DNA of 64,000 bases from Taibaiella lutea (GCF_008629695.1 NZ_VWSH01000001.1:1577990-1641989), one strand, 5' to 3'; positions 1 through 8,817 are shown, counted from the first letter of the stretch. Program-made: numbers and translations. Notes: a model not told the origin generated them from the letters alone.

Positions 1-27
1 TGTGCCGGATATTTCATATCCGGCACA
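1..27. terminator. Hairpin at window edge, probable bidirectional terminator
   Basis: A perfect 12-bp inverted repeat (tgtgccggatat / atatccggcaca) with a 3-nt loop lies downstream of the minus-strand gene that ends at 53. It most likely ends that transcript, and perhaps one arriving from the left. No U-tract is visible on the plus side; the minus side is outside the window. Confidence 0.55.
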
Positions 28-52
28 ATTCTGTAAAAAATAATTACTGACA

Positions 53-556
53 TTATTCAATAAAAGGTTTGTCTTCTTCGATGTTAGAACCTTCTTTACC
101 TTCAAAACTAATTTTCCATTTAGATTCTATTTTAACCAATTTGATAAGATAAGGAATCAATAATATTAATTCTAACCTAAAAATAAATTTGGTATCTGGC
201 GTAATTAATACCATTGTCATCGAAACAATGCAGGTCAAGATTCCGACAATCGCATCTATTACTCCGACTTTTATAGCAAAGTCTTTTTCAAACCATAAAG
301 CATAGGAAGCGATACCTTTTAAAAGGGTAAGTCCAATGATCATTAAACCTGTTATTGAGTAAGGATTATGAGTTTCAAAACCATATAAACTTAAATTCGG
401 TTGAAATCCAAATAAGCTGATAAGAAGGCAAACAATAGCCAATATACCAATTAACATAAAAAACCAGCAGAATATTTTAATCCACCAAGGCAATAATTGT
501 CTTCTGCTTAATCTTATTTGATCAATATTATCAAAAATACTTGTTGTGTTTTCCAT
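53..556 (-). CDS. Hypothetical integral membrane protein (167 aa)
   Basis: I do not recognise the family. After a charged N-terminus of about 25 residues there are four to five hydrophobic segments (about 26-47, 68-84, 98-118, 124-140) and an acidic, soluble tail of about 25 residues. This fits a small inner-membrane protein with cytoplasmic ends. It is transcribed in the same direction as miaA, 84 nt downstream of it, and is followed by a strong hairpin at the window edge. The ATG start sits at the beginning of the open frame and no closer alternative is better. Confidence 0.6.
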   Translation of the reverse strand: MENTTSIFDNIDQIRLSRRQLLPWWIKIFCWFFMLIGILAIVCLLISLFGFQPNLSLYGFETHNPYSITGLMIIGLTLLKGIASYALWFEKDFAIKVGVIDAIVGILTCIVSMTMVLITPDTKFIFRLELILLIPYLIKLVKIESKWKISFEGKEGSNIEEDKPFIE

Positions 557-640
557 TGTATGTTTTAGAATCCATAATTAGCCGCTAAAATAGTAATAAA
601 TGTAAAATCATGCATCGCAATATGCAATAAGTTAAAAAAG

Positions 641-1552
641 TTAGCTTCTCTCCACCGCCGATAAAATACCTTTTAAATCAGTCGGCTCAAACCATTTAAA
701 ATCTTTATCCTTCCTGAACCAGGTTAATTGTCTTTTGGCATAGTTGCGACTATGTTGCTTAATCAGTTCAATGCTTTTCTCTTGTGTAATAACACCATCA
801 AAGCATTCAAATATTTCGGTATAGCCAACCGTTTGCAGGTTCTTCAACGCCCTTTGCGGATAAAGCGCAACAGCTTCTTCCCAAAGACCCTGCGCCATCA
901 TAATATCTACCCTTCTGTTGATTCTATCATATAAAATTTCACGTGGCAAATCAAGGCCGATTTTAATGATATCAAAATATCTTTCCTTTTGATTGCCACT
1001 TCTGAAATGCACAATGGAAATACCTGTGCTCCGCCTAAAAGCAATGCCCCTTATCAGCCTTGCAGGGTTTTGCTGTTCTGCAGCGGCATAAAATTCAGGA
1101 TCTTCTTTTGCTACTATGTTCTGCAACCATTCCATACCATTTTCATCATAACCATCCTGCAATGCCTTTTCTATTGCGCGGTCTGTTTTAGGCATTTCAT
1201 CAATGCCTTCACATAATGCCTTGATGTATAAACCCGTTCCACCACAAACAACAGCATAATCACTTTTGCTGAAAACAGCATCGCAATAACCCAATGCCAA
1301 TTGCTCGTAATCACCGGCATTCAATTCTTCTGTAATACTATGGGAATTTATAAAATAATGATGAACGGCTGCAAGCTCCGCCGCGTCAGGCTTTGCAGTG
1401 CCAATGCTCATCTCACAGTAACATTGCCTTGAGTCGGCAGAAATAATTTCTGTTCCGAAATGCTTTGCTACATGAATAGCCGCAGCCGTTTTGCCAACAG
1501 CCGTAGGTCCTGCTATTACTATGAGTTTTTTCTTGTTATGCATATCCAGCAT
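641..1552 (-). CDS. miaA: tRNA dimethylallyltransferase MiaA
   Basis: Transfers the dimethylallyl group of DMAPP to N6 of A37 in tRNAs that read U-starting codons; cytoplasmic. The P-loop GPTAVGKT is at residues 15-22, the family's SADSRQ motif at about 38-43, GGTGLYIKAL near 107, and the RNA-binding C-terminal part ends with the usual YAKRQLTWFR. At 303 aa it has the normal length. A start three codons later (MHNKKK) is equally possible. The gene is not in the Enterobacterial mutL-miaA-hfq context; it stands between two unrelated genes. Confidence 0.95.
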   Translation of the reverse strand: MLDMHNKKKLIVIAGPTAVGKTAAAIHVAKHFGTEIISADSRQCYCEMSIGTAKPDAAELAAVHHYFINSHSITEELNAGDYEQLALGYCDAVFSKSDYAVVCGGTGLYIKALCEGIDEMPKTDRAIEKALQDGYDENGMEWLQNIVAKEDPEFYAAAEQQNPARLIRGIAFRRSTGISIVHFRSGNQKERYFDIIKIGLDLPREILYDRINRRVDIMMAQGLWEEAVALYPQRALKNLQTVGYTEIFECFDGVITQEKSIELIKQHSRNYAKRQLTWFRKDKDFKWFEPTDLKGILSAVERS

Positions 1553-1558
1553 TCATCA

Positions 1559-1599
1559 AAATTTGTAGAGACGTTGCTATGCAACGTCTCTACAAATTT
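1559..1599. repeat. Perfect 19-bp palindrome (REP/MITE-like)
   Basis: The arms aaatttgtagagacgttgc (1559-1577) and their exact reverse complement (1581-1599) flank a 3-nt loop. It fills most of the 67-nt gap between miaA and the next upstream gene. The core gtagagacgttgc differs in base composition from the surrounding AT-rich spacer and looks like a dispersed palindromic element rather than an ordinary terminator. I see only one copy in this window. Confidence 0.7.
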
Positions 1600-1619
1600 A
1601 TCCTATAATAATGTTTTTA

Positions 1620-2192
1620 TTAAAATGCCTCATCGCCATCTGTTACAAATCCTGAAGTATCATCATCAGAACCATTTTTCTCCTCACCTTCATCGCTAAA
1701 ACCTTCGCTCATATCTTCAGAAGTCAAATCATATTTTTCCTCAATTTCCACCAAACGCTCATTAGCCAAGCCTTTTATACCTGTCTGCGCAGGCGCAACG
1801 CCTTCTTTTTTGAAGCAATAAGGATATTCTTTTCTGCTGTCTTCTTCCTTTTCGACTCCGATTAATTCTATCAAAAATGTCCATTTTTTTACTGGATCAT
1901 AAGTATAAACAAATTTTTCATCAGGCTTTTCCACCAGTGCAGAAACAGGAGTCTTTATCATAGACAAGGCCGGCGCTTCTTTTTTGTTGACCAACACTTC
2001 GGAAGAAATTTCCCTGCCACGAATCCATTTGTCATTACTTGTAAAAAAAGAAGCACTATGCTTTTTATCAAATTCATAAGCAGTCAGAATAGCTTCATGG
2101 AAGGATTGAAATGACTGCCCCGTTTTCAATGCGATGTCTCTATATATATTATCATCATCTTCCCAGTAAACCCGGAATTTTAAAATTGGCAT
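1620..2192 (-). CDS. pRiA4b ORF-3-like domain protein
   Basis: The N-terminal half (MPILKFRVYWEDDDNIYRDI...) matches the plasmid pRiA4b ORF-3-like fold. That family is found widely on chromosomes and sometimes mislabelled as an IS1096 TnpR passenger. The C-terminus is a disordered, Asp/Glu/Gly/Ser-rich tail of about 35 residues. Function is unknown. The open frame extends eight codons further (to 2216), but a -7 box overlaps that region and homologues begin at MxILKFRVYWEDD, so I chose 2192. Nothing mobile surrounds it. Confidence 0.75.
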   Translation of the reverse strand: MPILKFRVYWEDDDNIYRDIALKTGQSFQSFHEAILTAYEFDKKHSASFFTSNDKWIRGREISSEVLVNKKEAPALSMIKTPVSALVEKPDEKFVYTYDPVKKWTFLIELIGVEKEEDSRKEYPYCFKKEGVAPAQTGIKGLANERLVEIEEKYDLTSEDMSEGFSDEGEEKNGSDDDTSGFVTDGDEAF

Positions 2193-2213
2193 GTGGTGTG
2201 TTTTTTTCAGAGG

Positions 2214-2221
2214 CAAAAGTA
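2214..2221 (-). promoter_or_regulatory. Putative -7 box of the pRiA4b ORF-3-like gene
   Basis: TACTTTTG on the minus strand fits the Bacteroidota TAnnTTTG consensus. It lies 22 nt upstream of the chosen start and overlaps the first bases of the longer frame, which argues for the downstream start. Confidence 0.4.
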
Positions 2222-2342
2222 ATCAATAATGAGATATCAGATTTTAGAAATTAGAAATTGAGTTTAAGGATTTAAGGGATTTTGTAAAAGGTAAGAATTC
2301 TGTAAGGAATGTTTTCATTCAGTTAAGCTTATTGCATCTTAG

Positions 2343-2370
2343 TTGCATTTAAAAAGATTGATTACCTTTG
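2343..2370 (+). promoter_or_regulatory. Putative promoter of the His-rich protein/TonB receptor genes
   Basis: TTG at 2343-2345, a 17-nt spacer, then TACCTTTG at 2363-2370 match the Bacteroidota -33/-7 pattern (TTTG ... TAnnTTTG). The start codon at 2383 follows 12 nt later, so the leader would be very short. Confidence 0.5.
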
Positions 2371-2382
2371 CTTCGTTAATTC

Positions 2383-2721
2383 ATGTTGAAGCGCATCCTA
2401 AATATATTTATTGCTGCATCTTTGGTTCTGCTAATGATGCTGTCGGGCGTTGCGCATGAATTTGTCCATAGCTTTATTGGCCATCAGGATACCATTGACC
2501 ATGTTCAGGATGGAAAGCATCCCGGTGCAATGTCATTCGAGAATGAACACCATCACTGTGATTTCCTTCAATTCCCTTCACCTGTATTTTTATCTTCTTC
2601 ATTTAACTTACAATTTCATCCGGCATTAGAACATACCGAAAAGTTCCTGTTGGCTGATTTACCTGTTGTTTCAAGGCCCGGCCTATACACTACACTTCGC
2701 GGGCCTCCATCTATCGTTTGA
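2383..2721 (+). CDS. Small His-rich exported/membrane protein (112 aa)
   Basis: Starts with a hydrophobic signal-anchor segment (residues 4-24). This is followed by histidine-rich stretches: HEFVHSFIGHQD, HVQDGKH and ENEHHHCDF, the last containing the only cysteine. The rest of the protein is short and has no domain I recognise. Such small His-rich proteins commonly precede TonB receptors for metals in Bacteroidota, and here a TonB receptor follows after about 220 nt. I infer a periplasmic metal-binding or sensing accessory role. The metal cannot be read from the sequence. Confidence 0.65.
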   Translation: MLKRILNIFIAASLVLLMMLSGVAHEFVHSFIGHQDTIDHVQDGKHPGAMSFENEHHHCDFLQFPSPVFLSSSFNLQFHPALEHTEKFLLADLPVVSRPGLYTTLRGPPSIV

Positions 2722-2944
2722 TTCCATTTAGCTTTAAATTTTCAATCTGCCGGGATATGTTATGCCTGCTGATTTCGTTGATTTTTTTCAGATACTCTAT
2801 ATTTCTTTGATTTCAATTAAGAATTCAACGAAATTCTATGTTATCTGTAAGCTATTAATTCCTGAGTTTAATCTTTCAAAAACATACAGCATGCTGCATT
2901 GAATCTTATTGTTCTTTGCAATATGCTCTCAAATAATAATAACA

Positions 2945-5443
2945 ATGAAATTCAAGCTATTTTATTGCTTCCTATTTCTACTTCTCAATATTAACGCATT
3001 TTCAAAAGAACCGCCAATAACGGGTACATCCAATAATGGTGCTCTGAATGGTACAATTACAGACAAATCCGACAGCAGTGCCATTGTTGGTGCAACTATT
3101 TACATTCCGGATCTAAGAATTGGTATCAATACGGATGCAAACGGGAAGTATATGCTTAGTGATCTGCCAAAAGGTGTTTATCTGGTTCAAGTGAGTTATA
3201 TAGGTTATGCAACCGTAAACCAGAAAGTATCCATCAATGAAAATGCTGTATTGAATGTACAACTTAATGAATCGTCTATTGAAGCGGACGAAGTTGTAAT
3301 TACAGGTGTCAGCAAAGCCACCGAGATTAAAAGAGACCCCGTACCTATGTTGGCAGTAAGCAAAGCTTATATGGATCAGCATGCTGCTTCGGGCAATATC
3401 ATAGATCAAATTGCCAATATGCCGGGCATTAGCGCCGTATCTACAGGACCTAACGTTTCCAAGCCTTTTATCAGAGGACTTGGCTATAACAGAGTCGTTA
3501 CTGCTGTTGATGGCATTCGTCAGGAAGGTCAACAATGGGGAGATGAACATGGTATAGAAGTGGATCAAAATTCCATTGACAGGGTAGAAGTAATCAAAGG
3601 GCCTGCCAGTCTGAGTTTCGGATCTGATGCCATTGGGGGCGTAGTCAATCTTATAACAGCACCACCTGTTCCAAATGGTAAGATTCTGGGGTCGGTTAGC
3701 GGAATCTATGGAACCAATAATGGGTTGGTTAATGGTTCCCTGAAACTACAAGGCAATAACAATGGCTTGATATGGGGTACCGTTCTTTCAGCAAAAGAAA
3801 GCAAGAATTATCAGAATGAACATGACGGTCGTGTATATGCCACCAATTTTAAGGAAAAGGATGCCAGGGTTATGCTTGGTATCAATAAAGCATGGGGCCA
3901 TTCTTATTTCAATGCTTCTTTGTATGATGATGTTCAGGCAATTCCTGATGGTAGCCGGGATTCGGCTACGCGCCGCTTTACAAGAGCCATTTCAGATGAT
4001 GACATGGAAATTGTTCCTGCATCAGCATTGAATAGCTACTCTATTCCGGATTTGCATCAACATGTACAATTGTATAGAATTTACAATAACAGTAATTTTC
4101 ATATCGGCAACGGAAACCTATTGGTAAACCTGGGTTATCAATATAGTCACAGAAGAGAGTTTACGCACCCTGAAGCAACAGATATTGCAGGCCTTAACCT
4201 GGAACTGAGCAGCTACACATATGACCTGAAGTACAATTTTGAAATTGGCAATGGTTACGAAACAACCTTTGGTATCAATGGAATGTATCAACATAACGGT
4301 ATCGGTCCTGGAACAGACTTTCCTATACCTGTTTATAATCAGTTTGATATAGGACCTTTTTTCGTGATGAAGAAAACATTTGGCAAATTAGACCTTTCAG
4401 GTGGCGTACGTTATGACACCCGTTCTTTCAGTGGAAAAGCAATGTACCTCGATACAAGTAATGCCGATTTTCCCAAACTCTATACAGGGTCTAATCCTGA
4501 AGGTGCAGCTAATGTAACGCAACAATTCGCAGCATTAAGTAAAAACTTTTCGGGTATTACAGGAAGCATTGGTGCCACTTATAATTTCTCAGATAAATTT
4601 TTGCTGAAAGCCAATATCGCACGTGGCTTCCGGGCACCAAGCATTGCCGAGTTATCAGCAAACGGTGCAGATCCGGGCTCGCAGATATACCATCTGGGCA
4701 ACAGCAATTTTAAACCGGAATTTAGTCTGCAAGGCGATATCGGGGCATTTCTTACTTTGCCTAATATATCTGCAAGTGCAGAGTTATTCCACAATACAAT
4801 TGACAATTATATCTTCCAGCAACAATTGCTGAATCCTGACGGCTCACCTGTAACTACACAAGGCTACAATACTTTTACTTATGTTCAGACGAAAGCCCGC
4901 ATACAAGGTGCGGAATTCGGCCTTGACATACACCCTTTGCCCTGGTTACATTTTGAGAATGAAGCTACGCTTACTTATGGCACTAACTTAGGCAATGGCA
5001 GCACTGTTGATAATGACTTGAAGTATTTACCATTTATTCCACCTTTCCATCTGCACTCTGAACTGCGCGGCACTTTTATTAAAGGGTTCAAGCGGGTCAA
5101 TAATTTATATTGCTTTGTCGGTTTCGATCATTTTAATGCGCAAAACAGATTTTTTGCGGCATACGGAACCGAGACTTACACCGCAGGATATAATTTGCTG
5201 AGCGCAGGTATAGGCGCCAGTCTCGTAAATGCATCAGGCAAGAAGATACTTGATTTATTTATAGAAGGTACTAATCTGGCTAATGTAAATTATCAATCCA
5301 ATATGAGCAGGTTAAAGTATTTTGATAATCCTGAAGTTCCGGCGGGTGTGCAACCTGGCATTTTTAATATGGGGAGAAACATCAGTTTCAAACTTGTTGT
5401 GCCTTTTGACTTATCGCCAAAAACAAAAAACACAGGTTCTTAA
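2945..5443 (+). CDS. TonB-dependent outer-membrane receptor, probable metal or metal-chelate importer
   Basis: Signal peptide (MKFKLFYC... to about residue 21), a carboxypeptidase-regulatory-like domain (NGTITDKSDSSAIVGATIY... at about 35-110), a plug domain (PGISAVSTGPNVSKPFIRGLGYNRV, then DRVEVIKGPASLSFGSDAIGG), and a 22-strand-type barrel to the C-terminus. The plug has the GxQWGDEHGIEVDQ stretch seen in receptors grouped with ZnuD-like metal importers. The open frame has a TTG at 2909, but ATG 2945 gives a proper signal peptide. The His-rich upstream neighbour supports metal transport (inference). Confidence 0.85.
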   Translation: MKFKLFYCFLFLLLNINAFSKEPPITGTSNNGALNGTITDKSDSSAIVGATIYIPDLRIGINTDANGKYMLSDLPKGVYLVQVSYIGYATVNQKVSINENAVLNVQLNESSIEADEVVITGVSKATEIKRDPVPMLAVSKAYMDQHAASGNIIDQIANMPGISAVSTGPNVSKPFIRGLGYNRVVTAVDGIRQEGQQWGDEHGIEVDQNSIDRVEVIKGPASLSFGSDAIGGVVNLITAPPVPNGKILGSVSGIYGTNNGLVNGSLKLQGNNNGLIWGTVLSAKESKNYQNEHDGRVYATNFKEKDARVMLGINKAWGHSYFNASLYDDVQAIPDGSRDSATRRFTRAISDDDMEIVPASALNSYSIPDLHQHVQLYRIYNNSNFHIGNGNLLVNLGYQYSHRREFTHPEATDIAGLNLELSSYTYDLKYNFEIGNGYETTFGINGMYQHNGIGPGTDFPIPVYNQFDIGPFFVMKKTFGKLDLSGGVRYDTRSFSGKAMYLDTSNADFPKLYTGSNPEGAANVTQQFAALSKNFSGITGSIGATYNFSDKFLLKANIARGFRAPSIAELSANGADPGSQIYHLGNSNFKPEFSLQGDIGAFLTLPNISASAELFHNTIDNYIFQQQLLNPDGSPVTTQGYNTFTYVQTKARIQGAEFGLDIHPLPWLHFENEATLTYGTNLGNGSTVDNDLKYLPFIPPFHLHSELRGTFIKGFKRVNNLYCFVGFDHFNAQNRFFAAYGTETYTAGYNLLSAGIGASLVNASGKKILDLFIEGTNLANVNYQSNMSRLKYFDNPEVPAGVQPGIFNMGRNISFKLVVPFDLSPKTKNTGS

Positions 5444-5465
5444 TACATCCGTTAAGATCAAAAAT

Positions 5466-5500
5466 AAAATAGCTCCGTCAACAGATGATGGAGCTATTTT
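5466..5500. terminator. Bidirectional rho-independent terminator
   Basis: An 11-bp stem (aaaatagctcc / ggagctatttt) with A-rich upstream and T-rich downstream flanks, between the convergent TonB receptor and glycosyltransferase genes. Confidence 0.8.
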
Positions 5501-5522
5501 TATTTAAGTATAAATATTTTGC

Positions 5523-6557
5523 CTAATAGAAATCCGGCATGGGATTACCTAATCTCTTTTCTACTCCTTCTAAAAAATCATGTATCAGTTGTTCCACAGC
5601 AACAGCAGCTGTCTCTTTTGAAAAAGTTACTTCTACTTTACTGTCATTTAAAATCCATTCGTTTACTTTCTCAAAATATTTTGGTTGCAGAGAAGGTATT
5701 ACGGGAACACCTAATTGCTCTAAAGCAGCGGCATTACATTGCTGCTCTATCTGACGCATCATCGGTACAACCATTAATTTCTTATTAAGATACAGTGCTT
5801 CTGAAGGCCCTTCAAAACCCGCACCTAATAAGGCTCCTTTACATTCAGATAAACTTTTAAGGAATGCATCATTTGATATAGGGGAAACTGAGATATTCTC
5901 GAACTGAAATGCTTCTTTGGTGTGTTTACAAAACACCTGCCATTCCACTTTCTGTGTCTTACTTAAAAACCTGACAAGCGCTTCTGCATTATAAGAAGGT
6001 AGGTAAACCGTGTAATGTTTGCCTGTACTACTTTCCAGAGCTTGTACTTCTTTTCTTATAACAGGCAGGAACACATTTGAATCGTATCGCTTAAAATGAA
6101 AACCGTAATGAGAAGAAAAAGGGGCATAGTATTTGAGGATACTACGGCCAAACCAGCCATCTTTTTTAGGTTTGGGCACAGCCTCATGTACTACTGCCGA
6201 CTGATGACTTAATGCAATACAGGGATGACCATGAAACTTACAAGCCCATGCAGAAATCGGTTCAAAGTCATTTACTATTAAATCATAATCTTCAACAGGA
6301 AGACGATAAGCATCTCTCACAAATTGAAACAGATTCAATCGCTTTGCTGTCTGCATCAACGAGACACCACCATGTTTCCCAAAAATAAAACTCAGTCCTT
6401 TCAATCGGTACTTAACAGGAAATGGCAATGGAATATCACTTTGATAACCACTTACAAGCAAGTCTACTTCGCCATATTTCTGTAGTTCGGGATAAATATC
6501 TTTGGCTCTGCAGAGATGTCCATTTCCTGTTCCTTGAATCGCATACAAAATTTTCAT
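5523..6557 (-). CDS. GT28/MJ1255-like glycosyltransferase
   Basis: The N-terminus MKILYAIQGTGNGHLCRA is the glycine/His loop of MurG-like GT-B enzymes, followed by DLIVNDFEPIS. The C-terminal half contains the nucleotide-sugar-binding stretch GALLGAGFEGPSEALYLNKKLMVVPM. At 344 aa it has the length of the MJ1255/VC2487 family, whose members glycosylate lipids or cell-surface molecules. It follows the LpxH-like phosphatase gene by 50 nt in the same direction, probably as one operon, which suggests envelope glycolipid synthesis. The acceptor and donor are unknown. Confidence 0.8.
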   Translation of the reverse strand: MKILYAIQGTGNGHLCRAKDIYPELQKYGEVDLLVSGYQSDIPLPFPVKYRLKGLSFIFGKHGGVSLMQTAKRLNLFQFVRDAYRLPVEDYDLIVNDFEPISAWACKFHGHPCIALSHQSAVVHEAVPKPKKDGWFGRSILKYYAPFSSHYGFHFKRYDSNVFLPVIRKEVQALESSTGKHYTVYLPSYNAEALVRFLSKTQKVEWQVFCKHTKEAFQFENISVSPISNDAFLKSLSECKGALLGAGFEGPSEALYLNKKLMVVPMMRQIEQQCNAAALEQLGVPVIPSLQPKYFEKVNEWILNDSKVEVTFSKETAAVAVEQLIHDFLEGVEKRLGNPMPDFY

Positions 6558-6607
6558 AGTAATGACAGAACGTATTATATAGGGGCTTTTATATTTGGTG
6601 AAAGCGG

Positions 6608-7450
6608 TTAAACAGTGATTTTCATTTCAGCAAGAAGGCTGTTAAAAAGCGCCTTATTACTTTCTTTATTTTTTGAACGATGCTCCAGCTCTACGCTCTG
6701 AGCAACTTCATCTTCATAATAGCGATAAATTTTCCATTGTGCATCATTGTACTCTAATGCAGTCAGGTTTTCAATCCAGTCGCCGGAATTCAAATAACAA
6801 ACTGTTCCTTTATCTGTAACGACATGTTTTAATGCAGGTTCATGTATATGCCCGCAAATCACATACTGATAATTATTTTCAGCAGCAATCTCGCAAACGG
6901 TTGATTCAAATTTATTGATGAATGCAACTGCGCTTTTTACACTGTTCTTAATTCTTTTTGAAAGCGAAAGTTTACCTCTTCCCATCTTTTCAGAAAAGAA
7001 ATTCATGAAGCGATTAATGAGTATAAGTGTATCGTATCCAACGGCACCAAGCTTTGCAAGCCATTTGGAATGTTGCATTACCACATCGAAAGCATCGCCG
7101 TGAAACATCCATGTTCTTTCTCCATGAAGGTTCAATGACAGTTTATTTACAATCCTCAATGAACCCAGTTGCGTTCCTTTGAACTTACGCATCATTTCAT
7201 CATGGTTGCCGGGAATGTAATAGATGGGTGTTCCTTTTGCTATAAGCCCGATAAGGTGCTTTATCACCATCATGTGCTCAGAAGGCCAATAACGTTTACT
7301 GAATTGCCATACATCGATGATGTCGCCATTCAACACAATAGATTTTGGTTGAATGCTTTTCAGGTATTGAAGTAATTCTTTGGCATGGCAGCCATAGGTG
7401 CCCAAATGAATATCGGACAAAACCAGCAACTCAATTTCTCTCTTTATCAT
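6608..7450 (-). CDS. LpxH-like UDP-2,3-diacylglucosamine diphosphatase-family metallophosphoesterase
   Basis: Calcineurin-like phosphoesterase with all metal motifs visible: SDIHLG (residues 12-17), LNGDIID, PGNHDE, FHGDA and CGHIH. The LpxH family hydrolyses UDP-2,3-diacyl-GlcN to lipid X in lipid A synthesis. This 280-aa form is longer than E. coli LpxH (240 aa) and belongs to the Bacteroidota subgroup often called UDP-2,3-diacylglucosamine diphosphatase, so the exact substrate is inferred. It is the first gene of a two-gene unit with the glycosyltransferase. Confidence 0.8.
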   Translation of the reverse strand: MIKREIELLVLSDIHLGTYGCHAKELLQYLKSIQPKSIVLNGDIIDVWQFSKRYWPSEHMMVIKHLIGLIAKGTPIYYIPGNHDEMMRKFKGTQLGSLRIVNKLSLNLHGERTWMFHGDAFDVVMQHSKWLAKLGAVGYDTLILINRFMNFFSEKMGRGKLSLSKRIKNSVKSAVAFINKFESTVCEIAAENNYQYVICGHIHEPALKHVVTDKGTVCYLNSGDWIENLTALEYNDAQWKIYRYYEDEVAQSVELEHRSKNKESNKALFNSLLAEMKITV

Positions 7451-7457
7451 AAGGTAA

Positions 7458-7465
7458 CAAAAATA
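7458..7465 (-). promoter_or_regulatory. Putative -7 box of the phosphoesterase gene
   Basis: TATTTTTG on the minus strand fits TAnnTTTG. It lies only 7 nt from the start codon, so the mRNA would be nearly leaderless if this is used. Confidence 0.3.
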
Positions 7466-7615
7466 AATTCGTCATTTCCTATATGCAAAGAGCGGAAATA
7501 AACATTGCTTAATAGTTAATACGCAATGAAGGAATTATTAATAATAAGTGTATAGCGGCAGCAATAAAATTTCACCTACTTGTTATACATTCGGAAAGCG
7601 GGCAGGAATTTTCCT

Positions 7616-8758
7616 CTAAATACTTTTGAGATTTTCTACTGCAGCCATTAATGTTTCTTCTTTTTTTGCAAAACAAAAACGGACCCATTTTTCATTGTTG
7701 TCGTCCTGATAAAAGGAACTTAACGGAATACAGGCAACACTATAATTTTTTGTGAGCCATATTGCAAATTCCATACTTGGCAAATCTGAAATGGCTTCAT
7801 AATTCATCAATTGAAAATAGCTTCCTGCGGCAGGTTTCAGCCATTTGAATCTGGTTGCCTTCATCTGTTCCAGAAAAAAATCCCTTCTTTGTTGCAGCAT
7901 GCGGGTTGTCGTTTCAAGATGACTCAAATCATCTAAATATGTTGCAATACCTTGCTGCATAGGCGTGTTCACGCTAAAGGCAAGATATTGATGAATAGCC
8001 CTGAATGCATGCATCAATTCAGCCGGCGCAATGCAATAACCCATTTTCCAACCGGTACTGTGAAATGCCTTACCGAAAGAATGAATAACAAAACTCCTGG
8101 AACGCAATTCAGGATATCTTAAAACAGAAATATGCTCTTTGCTATCAAAAACCAAATGCTCATAAACCTCATCCGAAACTACATACAAATTATGCTTTTC
8201 CACCAAAGTTATTAAATGCTGAAAGTCTTGCTCAGACCATGTTACGCTACAGGGATTATGTGGGTTGTTGATAATGATTGCTTTTGTTTTAGTGGTTATT
8301 GCAGCATATATTTTGTTCCAGTCTATTTCAAATGTTCCATCGTTTAACGTTATCCGTACAGGAGTCGCACCGCAGGTATAGATATTAGGCACATAACTAT
8401 CATAGGCGGGTTCTAAAACAATAACTTCGTCATCGGGCTGAAGGATAGTTGCAAAGGCGGTATAAATGGCGTAAGTAGCGCCGGGAGTTATCGTAATTTC
8501 CGTATTAGGATTTACTTCTACTTTCTGAAAATGCAGGATTTTATTGGCAATAGCTTCTCTCAGGTTCTGTAAGCCAATCATAGGTGCGTATTGATTAAAC
8601 CCATCCATGATAGCTTTATTTACAAGGCTCCCGAGCATTTCATCAATTGGAAAATCGGGAAAGCCCTGCGATAAATTGATTGCCTTATGTTCATTTGCAA
8701 GAGCAGACATTATACTAAAAATAGTAGTGCCAGTTGCAGGATATTTTGGGATAATCAT
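7616..8758 (-). CDS. PLP-dependent class I/II aminotransferase, methionine/kynurenine aminotransferase type
   Basis: Fold-type I aminotransferase close to YbdL/KAT enzymes. It has INLSQGFPDFP near the N-terminus, PGATYAIYTAF, the NNPHNP motif, DEVYEHLVFD, and SFGKAFHSTGWKMGY with the PLP lysine in the SFGK stretch. The open frame runs upstream to 8830, but that extension contains most of the 8788-8817 palindrome, and homologues start at MIPKYPATGTTIF, so ATG 8758 is chosen (380 aa). A tryptophan dioxygenase lies elsewhere in the window, so kynurenine transamination is possible but unproven. Confidence 0.85.
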   Translation of the reverse strand: MIIPKYPATGTTIFSIMSALANEHKAINLSQGFPDFPIDEMLGSLVNKAIMDGFNQYAPMIGLQNLREAIANKILHFQKVEVNPNTEITITPGATYAIYTAFATILQPDDEVIVLEPAYDSYVPNIYTCGATPVRITLNDGTFEIDWNKIYAAITTKTKAIIINNPHNPCSVTWSEQDFQHLITLVEKHNLYVVSDEVYEHLVFDSKEHISVLRYPELRSRSFVIHSFGKAFHSTGWKMGYCIAPAELMHAFRAIHQYLAFSVNTPMQQGIATYLDDLSHLETTTRMLQQRRDFFLEQMKATRFKWLKPAAGSYFQLMNYEAISDLPSMEFAIWLTKNYSVACIPLSSFYQDDNNEKWVRFCFAKKEETLMAAVENLKSI

Positions 8759-8787
8759 TTTGCCAGATAATTTTATGCTTAAAACAA

Positions 8788-8817
8788 ATTTGACAACTTT
8801 TTTAAAAGTTGTCAAAT
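8788..8817. promoter_or_regulatory. 14-bp inverted repeat upstream of the aminotransferase
   Basis: The arms atttgacaactttt and aaaagttgtcaaat are perfect and separated by two thymines. The repeat sits between the stop of the 116-aa gene (8840) and the aminotransferase start (8758). On the minus strand a T-rich stretch follows, so it may be a terminator. The TTGACAACTT half-sites also look like an operator for a MarR-type dimer. The sequence does not decide. Confidence 0.6.

Noticed and set aside
1620-2192. Mobile-element passenger (IS1096 TnpR label often given to this family)
   Set aside because: No transposase, inverted repeats or target duplication nearby; the family is widespread on chromosomes.
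3113-3568. Open frame of 151 codons antisense to the TonB receptor
   Set aside because: Lies wholly inside a well-supported gene, has no domain-like pattern, and is a by-product of the codon use of the real gene.
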